From NCBI RefSeq assembly GCF_943734655.1, contig NC_071355.1:91917449-91981448 (forward strand): DNA of 64,000 nt. The letters run 5' to 3'. Under the pieces are notes generated by a model. It had not been told where the DNA came from. It did not search any database and saw nothing but the letters and a program-made list of their open reading frames with translations. The DNA is from Sabethes cyaneus. Its lineage: Eukaryota > Arthropoda > Insecta > Diptera > Culicidae. Each line of letters starts with the position of its first letter. Position 1 is the stretch's first letter. A program made the translations under genes and the position numbers. Below are positions 21,010-32,094 of the stretch, piece after piece.

Positions 21010-21155
21010 CACCTGGGTTCTCCGTATAACCCTTCGGAACACTGTTGATCTAGGCATTTTTAGCTCTTTAGTCAACTTGTATCGAGCACTCTGGATTTCC
21101 CAAGTGTTTGTGCAAGATTTTTTACGTCGATCCAGTTCCGTTCTGTACTACTCCG
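21010..21155 (-). mobile_element. old mariner-type remnant, right part (N-terminal helix-turn-helix)
   Basis: The minus strand encodes 'ARYKLTKELKMPRSTVFRR', a mariner-like helix-turn-helix, cut at the TA where the Tc1-type element inserted. With 13013-12545 it makes one broken transposon in the same orientation. Confidence 0.6.
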
Positions 21156-21214
21156 CAATGTGGTGGAATATTTTCACGAAACTTGCAGCTTCCAAACTGT
21201 TCATAGTTTCAGCC

Positions 21215-21390
21215 CATTGAAAAGTTTTGGACAATTGTCAAACGGCGACTTCGAAGAAGCAGGAGGACAGTCAACAGTGTTAAAGAAATGCGTTCAAAGC
21301 ATAAAAAACATGCTGATTCAGTCGCATTTTCAACTGTGTAGCGCATGAAATTATATTCAGAAAAAATTCGAGATTTTATCAGAACCACAA
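21215..21390 (+). mobile_element. inverted second copy of the mariner C-terminus
   Basis: Plus-strand translation 'IEKFWTIVKRRLRRSRRTVN' is the transposase C-terminal end. The stretch 21230-21385 is the inverted, diverged repeat of 12547-12690, including the shared downstream 'gataaaat' region. The nested cluster is therefore bounded by inverted copies of the same tail. Confidence 0.6.
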
Positions 21391-21418
21391 AATGCATTGC
21401 TGTAATACGATGAATCTG

Positions 21419-21475
21419 TTTTTGGCGCAGTACAATCGGAAAGCGGAGAGTGACGCAGGCATATAACCACGAGTT
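21419..21475 (+). mobile_element. 57-bp RTE LINE scrap
   Basis: Matches 7608-7663 of the RTE copy ('cggaaagcggagagtgacg' is identical in both). Confidence 0.75.
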
Positions 21476-21605
21476 GGACTTGGACTTGGACTTGGTCTTG
21501 CGCTTGGGTTTAAGCTTTGGCATATGCTTTGGTTTTAGCTTAGGTTTAGACGTGGAATTAAGACTTATGTTTGAACTTGGATTTAGTTTTGGACATAGCT
21601 TTGGC
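21476..21605 (+). repeat. degenerate TTGGAC-type hexamer array
   Basis: Repeats of ttggac/ttggtt/tttagc with growing divergence to the right; an old microsatellite seeded next to the LINE scrap. Confidence 0.7.
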
Positions 21606-24600
21606 TATGCGGTTACTTGAAGATGATTGAAGACTTGCTTTAAAGATGGAAGATCGGGAGAACAATTTATGAGAATTGTACATTTTTTGTTTATAATCAG
21701 TTTTTACGTTTCATCAATATGACTTCTATGATATCAATTCGTAGAAGATCTTCTGGCCGATTGTTTTTTTCAGGTGCTAGTAATTTACAGATATTGAAGC
21801 AATTTGTAGTTCATTGAAAAGTATCCATGGCTGCAAAACAATATAAAATATAACTTACCAGAAGCTGAACCAGTGTCTGCACGGATGCTATGTTATACTG
21901 ATAATTGTCCTGTTCGTTATCAGTCCTTTCATAGAATTTTATTACCGAATGTAATTTTTTATGTGAAGACGCGTTTTTCGAAGATCATAACGTGCTACGA
22001 TGGTTTAATGAACTGCTACAATATTTAAGTAAGCTTATTTCAGTGTGAAGTCTACACGTCAAGACTTCGTTCAAGGTACCTATTGATTTTTGAATAAAAA
22101 TTTATGGAAAAACAACTCCGTTAAAAACTTTAGTGTGTTTGAAAATCATGCATGGATCAAGAGTATAACGCCATCATCGTGCTAGTGGTTTGAGTGTGCC
22201 TTGGAGTGTAGTGATCAGGGCTCGAAAAAGTCATATTCAATTGAAAATTGCCAGCCATTCGACCAATTAAATTATTTAAGATAATTTAGTTTATTAGTAG
22301 TTGACCCAAGCAGCAATGTAAGTTTTCTTGCACTCTTATGGCGGTCTTCATGATTAATTTTGGTCTTAAATGCCATCATTAGAGTGTAATAAAATGTTAC
22401 TTGGGTTAGACTTATTATTTTGAATGTCAGTAATTTAATAAATTAAGTAAAAGTTTCGTACAATAAAACCAATTCAATCGTGCTTAGAATCAAACTGATA
22501 TTTTTTCTGTCGTAACTTTCAACGATTTCGAACCCCGCTCGTGGAAACTGATAGTCACCTGAAGCAAACTTTGATGTGATATGTAATTTGGGTAGTATTG
22601 CAAAACCGAAAGAATCCGATGTGATAATTGTTGGGTTTTCATTACATTTACGGTTTTATTGATTTTTCTGCTTGTAATGTTCTCTTGAACAGTATCGTTA
22701 CAAAGATGTATTTCTTCTGTTAGTTTCCGCCTGTTTTATTGTTGTTTCTTGTTGGTTTACTTTCCTGTTGGTATGGTTGAGTTCTTTACATTGTGTGGCT
22801 TTTTTGTGTGTGGTCTGATGTAGCTATATCACGCTGCAATGTTTTCTGTTTTAGTATAGCCGTTGAACTTGTTTGTACCTTTCAAGCCATGCGTTGTTCT
22901 TGTTGTTGTTGTCGTGCACTCGAAGTAACGCTACTGTTTTTGTTTTTCGATAGTCGAAAAGCTACTGACGTTTGGGGATAATAAGTTCAAACAAAAATCT
23001 CTGTACCTATTGTATGTGAATAACTTCAAGCAGTGTTGAGGTTTCAACCTAATGGCGTGTACATTGTTGTAGAAATTTCATTCGAGACAAGTGTCCATTG
23101 AGTGTTCATGGAAAGAATTTAGGTCAATGTGGTTTCAATTGCGTTAGCAATTGGAAGAAAAAAAAATCCGTTGCAGGTATGATATGTGTTTGCTTCATAA
23201 TTTGTAAAGCTGAAATTAGAAAAAGATCGACCATGATGCTTTTTTTCTCGAATTTTCGCACATTTCGCTTTATTAGAATCTCTCTTCGACAGCTACTTGT
23301 CAAAACACTGCTTGTCACGCTATTTTCCGGTTTTGTCAGTTTTATACATAAATGAAGTACGTTTATGCAATAATCTATAATAATCATTCCACCTTCATCA
23401 TAGAGATTGTTTGAATGTGTATCGTGTTTGTTTGCTACACTAGAATTTTTCTTAGTTTCTTTCCGCTTCTAAACTAATTATTGAGAGTTGAAAATTTGAA
23501 TTTGGCTGTCATCTCGTGCGATTCTTCTTCTTCCTATTGATTTGATCATTATAATTAATTATTGTTTTTGTTCTCCGTGTTTTAGACTTGGTATATACTG
23601 ATGAGATAGCGTAAACCGTTTTGTTCTGGACATAATTTACACCGTTAGATACAAGAGAGACGAGCATACCAAGCGATGAGTAAAGTTAAGCCGAAAGTGA
23701 AGTTTCGTTCTGTACTTACTGGTTCAAGGTTTTATCCGACGGTTAAGTTTTGGAGAGAAAAGCATTTCGTGGCATTATTGCGGAATTCAAAATGCAAACA
23801 GTTTGTAAAACACGGCTCTTTCTTGGTTCTTGTGTATAAAGATAGTCATAGCTTTTAGCTTTCTTTTATTTTTGTTGTGTTGCTTTACCTTCGATAATAG
23901 CTACCTTGTTTACATGGCTATAGAAAATGAAGAAGTCTTCGTCGTGACTATTTACAAAAAGCATGAGAAGCGCATTTGTTTTTGGAATAGTGTTTTATTT
24001 TTAGTTTACTCATATTTTCTTAGTGGTATATCTACTGTTTGTTATCTCAATAAATGTACAAAGCACTACGCTTCTCCACATCAGCTATTTTTTAACATTG
24101 TTTTGCGTTGCTCTATTTCAGCTTATTGTAATTCATCCAGATTTTCTTTTCACTTCCAATGATTCGCTAGCTGCAGCTATCTTGTCGTGCTTGTTTCGTA
24201 GCAGCGGCTGATTTTGCTGTTTTCTTCCAATAGTTTTTATGTAAACTTTTTTTTTGCAAAATGGCAAAGGAAACAAAACAAGAATAAGACAAGCGGAATT
24301 ATCTGTGGATGTTTTGTGCCGATTCGTTACCAAGAGCTGAATGAATTTGAGCTATGTAGTTCCAACTAAAGATGAAGGAAGTGTTACGTTGATGTGCACA
24401 TGGGAATAAAAGACAGTCATATACAGCGTAAGGTAATTTATGTATTCAAAATGGAACTGCTGGCACAAGAACGTTTAGTTGGTAGGAAGAGTACATGAAT
24501 AAGATGAAATTGTATTCAATTCTATAAGAAACGCGCTCCAAAAATAAAAATGGAGGCTTGCTTTCTCTTGCTGTCCAAACGAAACAAGTGTTTGTTAAAA

Positions 24601-26686
24601 TACAAAAGCACGACACGAAGGTAGTAGCACTAAAAGGTTAATTCCACGCGTCAAACATTCAGAAGGCACCGAACTTAATTTTTTATTTCAATTTATTTAT
24701 TTCTCTTCTTTTCTTCAATATAACAACGAATACTACTAATTTTAAAGTGTTTTACAGTACTGATCGAACCCTTTTCTATCACCTTGCCCGCATATTCACA
24801 TTGTTTACCAATCTTTTGGCGTCTAGTTACTATGAGTTGATTTTGTTTTGTTAACAAATATTGCGTGTTTGATAGATTTGTTCATGTTGTAAGTTGAGTG
24901 TGTTTTTTTTCTGTGTTCTTTAGAAGTAGTTAGCTGAAAAGTCAGTAAAAAGTTGAGGTGAAGTAAATATTTGACTGCTTTCTCTATTCTGGAGAACTAG
25001 ATAATGACATGTTGAACGACAAATTTGACCGAATTGAAATGAAAAATTAGAACCATTTTTGCTTGATTCTTACAACTTGCTCTAATCTCGTTGTCGGTCT
25101 AGAAAATTTTATTCTGTAATCAGTTACAATATCTTACTAACTTTATAGTTTTATAATCGCATTCTGCTCATCTTTGCGCTAATTTGGCTGGGAAATAAAA
25201 AAAATCGCAACCACTTGCGTGGTTTACGTAAAATTAATACCATTTAGTTGTGTTATATTGGTTCCCAAATTTCAGTTCTACGTATCGTTTGAATTATTGA
25301 AAGAGAGATTGTTCTATAGCGGTTGTCATTTTTTACGTTATCTTTTGCGTCTGGTTCATGGATGGAAATTAGTGCTACTCGTTACCGGTGATTAGAAACG
25401 TAGTATTACGTACCACAACAAATGATATTTAGAAATATGTCATCATGTGATAACTAAAGAGTTTTTTAGTTCAGTATTCTATGAAAAAAGGGACAAAACT
25501 GACCCACTGGCTGACTGGGTAAACCGTTCGAAATTTCCAGAAAAAATCTGTCATATGTAGCTTTTCTCTAAAGGTTTAAACATTCAACTGGAACGATCAA
25601 TAATTAATCAATCAGAGCGGGACACTTCATGGGACACTCATCTGGCACAGGCAATGGAAATTCGAGAATGTCGCGCGAGATTCAAGATGTCTGGTCAGTC
25701 TACATTAGGTATTCCCTGCTAACACAGTTGTTACAAAGTAGTTATGTTAACTGATATATGACTAATTCTTGTCATAAATAAGTTTATGCAACTAAAAGTG
25801 CTAAAATTGTGCTGCTTGAGTTTTTTGCTGAATACATTGATTCAATCGCGATGGAATGCTGTAAATATGCAGAGAAAGATCGTTCAATGTTGTTACCCTA
25901 GCACAGTTTCATGCTTGTGTCGTTTGGTTTGTGGCTGTTGATAAAAAAAGCTTACTCAGCACGTCTAATGATTATATTTTGCTTCACTTTAATGTGATTT
26001 GGGTTGTACGCCAAAATGAAAAATATTTGTATTCACACCAATGTAGCTGACATCCGTGGCGAAAATTGTAGGAAGGAAAGTTAAAAAAATCATGGTATCC
26101 AGGGGCATTTTAGAAACGGACAATTATGGGTGAAATCCCATGCTAGTAAGGATTTCAAAAGGTCTGACGCAAAACAAGCAGCGCTTCTCAGCGGGCCACT
26201 TCAACAGAATGCTGGAACATTCGAGCAATAAAATCAGCAACGTTAACCTTAACAACAATGATTTTTCTACCTGCAAGGACTGCTCACCTGCTTCCTTCCC
26301 GTGGAGATACACTGCGATATAAATACCCCACTCAAACAGCATGAAATCTTTCTGTCTATTGGGAAGGAAAAAAACGAAGGCAAGTAAAACTGGGCCTGGA
26401 CTCCAGTTAGTTGCGACCGGTAGAAAACAGGTTTTGTGTTGTAATAAGAGTGGAAAAAATTAATGCACTTTCGTGGTTCGCAAGAACCTTGAAATTGATA
26501 ACTAGATACTTATCTACCATTTACATTTGACATTATTGGAAATTTTGAAACACCCTCACTTTTTATGTGCACAGATCTCGGCGAGTGGCAACTATATCCG
26601 CATCAGTGCAATATAGACAGAACAATAAACATGTAGTTTAGTATTGTGCAGTGGAAATTTTCAAAAAAGTGGCGTTTATCTCAATA
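21606..26686. other. gene-poor T-rich stretch downstream of the RIM-BP stop codon
   Basis: No coding frame with protein-like composition was recognised on either strand. The plus strand is rich in T and TTG runs, so a minus-strand transcript would be A-rich. It contains TATTTACA near 23949 (TGTAAATA on the minus strand, a Pumilio-type site). The distal part of a long RIM-BP 3' UTR could reach into here; a polyadenylation site cannot be picked with confidence. Confidence 0.35.
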
Positions 26687-26940
26687 GGGTGATTTAGAAG
26701 TCCGCCTTGACGTAAGTCTCATCATTAATGTTGAAGATTTTCCAGGTGCTTGCGCAAAATAAACGGTGCTTTTCGGGTGAAGCCATTTTTTACAATTTTC
26801 GAAAAACTCGCCGCTATAAAAATAGAGCGTGAACAATGCACTCTAAACTACTTCTACTTAAATTTTCTAAAGAGAAAATACCCAATGGGCAATTTTCTAC
26901 ATCGTTTCTTCCGTGGTGCAATTTGATGTGGGACACCCTT
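26687..26940 (-). mobile_element. deleted mariner (ITmD37-like) element, 254 bp
   Basis: The right end 'gatgtgggacaccctt' followed by TA (26941-26942) is the inverted form of the end at 49981. The left end is 'gggtgattt' after TA (26685-26686). On the minus strand an ATG-led start ('MASPEKHRLF') is fused to 'NDETYVKADF', the first catalytic block; everything between is deleted. Confidence 0.65.
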
Positions 26941-27048
26941 TAGGTTACAATTGCAAAGTGAAGTCCCCTTTAGTAACCAATTTTGTTAGCTATTTATCAA
27001 AATTTTGGTGAAACAAGAACCGATTTACACAGTAAAAATGGCTGCTAA

Positions 27049-27252
27049 TTGTGTTCCGTAATGCTAGAATGTGTCCCGAGTCTAATAAATTGGCGCCAGT
27101 TTCGTCCAATAAACGAGTATTGGGCGATAATGAGGCGGAAGCTAAAAATGAAGGGTGCTGACACAATTTTTTGTCAGTTTTTTATGAAATATAATGTTAT
27201 TACCTTAGAACAGAAGTTGAAGTTCAAACCTTGCGACGACCAAAAGTGGTAA
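27049..27252 (+). pseudogene. mariner transposase C-terminal fragment
   Basis: The frame contains 'FRPINEYWAIMRRKLKMKG', matching the conserved RPIExxWAxxKRxL block with the catalytic Glu changed to Asn. It is on the opposite strand to its neighbour. Confidence 0.65.
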
Positions 27253-28205
27253 CAGAGTCTCATTCAATTTTATTTTTCTTTTGAAAGCTTTTTCGCATAG
27301 AGAGAACCCAGTAAACAATTTGGTTTGTATATTTCGGTTGCCACTGAGAGATACGAATTCATATCCGTACGAAAAAGTTATATTTCACACCACATAAGAA
27401 CATATAAGTACCAAAGTGGAGGCAATATACGTGCAAAAATTTTGATAATTCTATCTTACATTCTATACAACAATTTTTGGAACGCGCAACTTAATAATCC
27501 TTAATATACGATTAAGATATATCTAAATGTTACAGTCATTTATACTGCTTTACAATTCACAGCAATAAGTTGTATATGACGACACGCACGACCGCAAACC
27601 AACTTATTGTACACTTCGCCTTGACATACTCTAATCATTATGCAATTCCAATGTAAAATGGACATGCATACGACTTAATGTGAACTTTCTATTACGATCT
27701 TGTGTTATCTGGGAAATAACTGCAATATGTGCAGAACACTTACTCTCTTTTGCTTCTATATACTTTCGTGTGTGGATGTTTTCGTAGAAAGTCTCACTAC
27801 TGCGAGGTTATCTAGTATGTGTAGAATACCTTCCATTTCTGTATTCTGTTCTGTGTTATTACTTTTATTTCATTTTAAGAAACAATGGTTGTAAACAACA
27901 ATACACGCATTCGAAAGTGCATCCTTTCTAAATGACCAATCTTTAGTCATTCATAAAAAACAACATAATGTTTCGAAAGGATAACTCAAAGGGTGGTCGT
28001 GGTATTAAATTAATTAAAAAACGATGACCATACTCGGTAATATCATTTGTGATGGACGTAATACTGCAGCAACATATGATAAAACTTTTGGTGTGAATCA
28101 ATAACCCTAACTCGCAGAGGTAAAAATATGTCGTCAGAAATTCCAAATACACCTTTTGTTGTATGATGAGTAACGTAGTTGTTCGAGTCATACCTGTTGT
28201 TCGGC
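27253..28205. other. no gene seen
   Basis: AT-rich, no recognisable feature; possibly part of a RIM-BP 3' UTR or intergenic. Confidence 0.35.
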
Positions 28206-28486
28206 ATTGGCGGAACTAGCATTGATTTGGGGGGCTGTAGCGCCCGGCATTCTTCGAACGTTATATTTCGTCAACGTATTGAAATTAAATACCAATTGGT
28301 GGATGTAATTTTATTGAAGCGATACTAATAGAAATTACGCTGGGGTTTTCATTAAGCATATTTAGCGAATTATTCGGATAGCGAACTATAATTTTTAAGT
28401 TTAAAGAATTGATCTCTTTTTACTAAAGATGCTTAAATTTTCACAATGCAAAGTGAGGCTAACCTCTTTAGCTAGTTCCGCCAATG
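28206..28486. repeat. MITE-like element with 16-bp terminal inverted repeats
   Basis: 'CATTGGCGGAACTAGC' at the left and its exact reverse complement 'GCTAGTTCCGCCAATG' at the right, 281 bp in all. The ends resemble hAT termini (CAGTGGCGG type). No clean target duplication was found. Confidence 0.65.
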
Positions 28487-29380
28487 TTTTTTTTAAGTAA
28501 AACCCTAACAATTTGGTTTTGTTTCTGTATGGCTGCATTGTTCAAGTAAAGCATGCACGTTTTGTAGCGCATGTATATGAGAGGAGTAAGTACAAGTTTG
28601 TATGTGTGCTGTAAAATTTTGACCAGACCTCATGCCAAGCTACAGTCGTCGGGCCCTAGAAAAACAAGGAGAGCGATGCAAGAATCTTGTTATACTTCTG
28701 TAATTGATGTTATAATGAAACGTAATAGGTGTGCAATTTCTCGCCGAAGGAGTAAGATTAATTAAGTGAAAGCGATCAAAATAGTTTGAGCTGGCTGCCA
28801 TTCCGGAGCGCGCGCGTTAAATTGGGCAAGCCACAGTTAGCCATCACCGGCGTTCAATGCGAATTAACACAGAGTCAGTTAGAGAAAAAGTAATTCAAAA
28901 TCAAAAGAAAATAACTTCAATATAAAATACATGAAAACTACTTACGTTTCTGGCCTTGCAACGCCATTCGATTCATGTTCTGTCCAAGGTTAGATGAAAT
29001 AATTACTAAGAAGTCCTTCACTGTTTAATTTTTTTTGAAACTATAGCTTTTGATAACAACCGCAGACCGCATTTTTCCTGGGTGTACCATAGGCTTGATC
29101 TACAAAAATAGCAGAACAAACTTTTTGACGTTTTGAAAAGAAAGTAAGAAGGCCGCTAATTTTTTCATATCCAAAAATACAGAAGCTGGAATTATTTCGA
29201 CATTACCTCACCTCATCTTAGCAAAACGGTGCACGTGTTGATAGTACGTACATGTATTGTTTGTGTGTATCTGTGTATGTGTGGAAGGAGACACGCGTCT
29301 GTGTGTGAGTAACTATTTCAGAGATTGCTCCAATTTGGCGATAAAATATCTATGTTCCAAACCGTATTGAGCAACAAACC
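28487..29380. other. no gene seen; TG-rich tract
   Basis: Contains a degenerate TG-rich tract at about 29245-29310. No coding signal. Confidence 0.35.
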
Positions 29381-29466
29381 CGTAAGAATTTGTCGTACAA
29401 CGTCGGGCAGACGCAAGCAAATGGTTGGCTTGTCTTGGACGACGTCCGTCCGACAATTCTTATCCG
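29381..29466. other. stem-loop, possible structured RNA or microRNA-like hairpin
   Basis: The arm 29382-29418 ('gtaagaatttgtcg...gcaagc') pairs with 29428-29463 ('gcttg...cgacaattcttat') around a 9-nt loop. There are about 27 pairs with small bulges and mismatches. The size fits a microRNA precursor, but the strand and mature sequence are unknown, and a small transposon palindrome is the alternative. Confidence 0.35.
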
Positions 29467-31497
29467 TTTTTTATGCGGTTTTGTTTAATTAAAATGAAAA
29501 AGTGGTTTCGAGTAAAGGAAGAAAATACTGTCTTTACTAATTTATTCAACACGAATTAATCGGAATGTAAAAACGAAAACACTAAACATTCATTTTGGCG
29601 TACATCTCCTTTTAATTGAATAGCCAAATAGATTAATTTAAGTAGGTTATTTATATAATGAACTTGAACATACATATTACATCGAGAAATTGAAGCCACC
29701 TCTGGTAAACGTACTCCAGTGTACCGTACAATACGAGTGTTATGGTGTGTTGGTTTCCTACACAACATCGTCGCAATATTCGTCTGATGTAACTTATTGA
29801 TTCCCGGCTTGCTTGGAGTGAGAGTGGTCATATGTTAAAGTTTGTTAGCGAGTTTAGTTTTTTTGTTTTTTTTTCTTGTTTGCTTTTATGTTACATTCCT
29901 TTTTCCATTAGCGCGTCATCATGACTCGTCACAAAATTGGTTATTTTTTGTTGTTTTTTCTTTCGTTTTGTTTATTTTTAAAGTTTGGTTAATAACTATA
30001 AATATTCTCAATTTAATAATGGTGGGTAAACATTTGTGGTCGTCTTTATTTTTTTTTAACATTTCACCTGGAATTAAAGTTTTTCTGTTCTTTGTCAACG
30101 TTCGGCCGTGTTTCGTTCAGCTAACAACCGGCAACAATCGTTCGTTTCGCTAAGATTTGTTTCATACTTACCGACCTAGCACTGTTATTTACAAGCCGAT
30201 CTAGGATTTTGTTTTTGTTTTCGGCTATTCGATTTGCCTTCGAATCCTATGCTCAAGAGAAACTTCAAATCAGTAGCTGGAGCTTTGAAGTAATTTATTA
30301 TTTTGTTTTATGCTTTCTTTTGTATAATACACTAATTGTTGCAATAGCTACATATTTTCCTTTAGATTTGTGATAGGTGACTTTAAATACAACGTTTTAG
30401 CGAGTCTCTGAATAAACAAACAAAGGTAGTAACAAATAATAACAGTGTAATAGGTTGATATTTGCTTACTCTGCAATTCACATTATAAGTTAGGAGTCAA
30501 TGATAAGATAACGATAAAGATTGATCTCAAGATTTTTGTTTCATTATTATTGAAATACTTATACTTGATTAATAATAATTAATATATCATGTTGTGCTAA
30601 AGACGCTTCGCTTCGGTTCAATTACGTTTTGTTACTTTCATATTTGCTAGCATGTGGTGATGGATTATGGATACACAATTGTAAAGATGCATTTTTGGTG
30701 ATTTCTAATGTTTGAACAGCACTTTGAAGCATGAATGTTGATTTGTTCATCTCTTTAAATATATATGATATATTTATAGCATTATTTTATGGAATGATAT
30801 GGGTAATGATTTGCTTTAAATGTAAATATCACCTTGTCATTCACTTTGTTTTTTTTTTTGATCACTCATCTTAATGTTAGAACTTGTCTTTTATGCCCGG
30901 TAATAACTACAACATTGTATAATTTTAACTTTTCTCTCATCTTAAATCGTTTCCGGAACCAAAATTTGAAATGCAACGAAACGTATTAACAATGTTTAAA
31001 CGCCTTTGTAAAGTTTTATCTACATCTTTGAAGAACTGTTTCCATTGTTTTCGAAGTAGAACAAACAATTGTTAAGTCGAGGAAAATCGTATGGGGTAAA
31101 CAATACTTTGTCGAAACTTTGCGGAAAATACGTGTGCGTGATCATGTCTTTGTTTTCTTTTGTCTAGTCACTATAGCTATAATTATTAAACTTCATTAAA
31201 CCTAAAAAAAACTAGCTTTTGTCGTATTTACATGTTTCAATCTTCCCATTTTGTATAAACCAAAGCTATTGACAACGATTTTTTTTTTACTTTTTACAGA
31301 CTAGCCTATTTTACTTGTTCCTTCATTTTCCGACTCATTTATGCTACCTTTCCATCCCGTATTGTGTTTGTCGTAGGATTCAGAATGTTGAGAGTAATTC
31401 ATAGCAATAATATTGTACAGTATAGTCTAGCTTCATTACAGTTCCAGTGATAATAGTCGTAATTATATTTGTAATGTTGTAAACTAAATGCCTGGGG
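29467..31497 (-). other. probable 3' UTR of RIM-BP (proximal part)
   Basis: Directly downstream of the stop codon on the minus strand. There are no transposon signatures, T-rich runs on the plus strand, and two TGTAAATA (Pumilio-type) sites on the minus strand (plus TATTTACA near 30186 and 31225). The transcript end is not determined. Confidence 0.4.
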
Positions 31498-32094
31498 TTA
31501 TTTACCACCAAGTCCAAATTTCATAAATATCAGCTCTTTACCTTTGGACAGGATATCACCGCCTGGTGCTGCCATTTCTTGAATCTTGCCCATGATGTTG
31601 GGTCCCCCTGGTTGACCGGGTTGCCCAGGCTGACCAGGTTGACCAGGTTGGCCGGGCTGACCTGGCTGTCCAGGTTGCCCGGGTTGCTGTTGTTGCTGCT
31701 GTTGGCTGCCGCCCAAACCAATGTTCATTCCTAAACTACTAAATGGACCGGATGACTGTTGTTGGGGCTGTTGGTTCATTTGGCCGGGTTGCTGCTGGGT
31801 CTGTGCGGCTGGTTTTTTGCCAAATAGACCACCGGTAGCGGCTCCGGCGGCCCCAGATAGCAGATTGGTAGCTGTAGAGAAGACACCACCGGATGACGCT
31901 GAGGTCGTGGGTTGTTGTTGGGCTTGCTGGTTTTGCTGCATTTGTTGTTGCTGCATCATTGACGGTTGCTGCTGTCGCATCTGCTGCTGTTGTTGCTGTT
32001 GTTGCAGTGGCTGTTGCTGCATACTACTCATTCCGCCAACATTACCACCGATCCCTATTCCTTGACCGATCATCCCTCCCATCCCCTGCATCCC
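31498..32094 (-). CDS. Rbp: last coding exon, Gln/Gly/Pro-rich tail (198 codons)
   Basis: Acceptor gcgttttctAG|GGG at 32096-32095, phase 0, then an open frame to TAA (31500-31498). Content: Met/Gly-rich start, poly-Gln tracts, 'ATNLLSGAAGAATGGLFGKK', a (PGQ) run of about eight triplets, and the conserved-looking end 'GKELIFMKFGLGGK'. Assignment to the RIM-BP gene is an inference from same strand, similar composition to the 55.5-55.9 kb exon and lack of any other gene between. A separate gene with an ATG in this exon is possible but less likely, because the frame starts at a clean splice acceptor. Confidence 0.65.
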   Translation of the reverse strand, partial: GMQGMGGMIGQGIGIGGNVGGMSSMQQQPLQQQQQQQQMRQQQPSMMQQQQMQQNQQAQQQPTTSASSGGVFSTATNLLSGAAGAATGGLFGKKPAAQTQQQPGQMNQQPQQQSSGPFSSLGMNIGLGGSQQQQQQQPGQPGQPGQPGQPGQPGQPGQPGQPGGPNIMGKIQEMAAPGGDILSKGKELIFMKFGLGGK

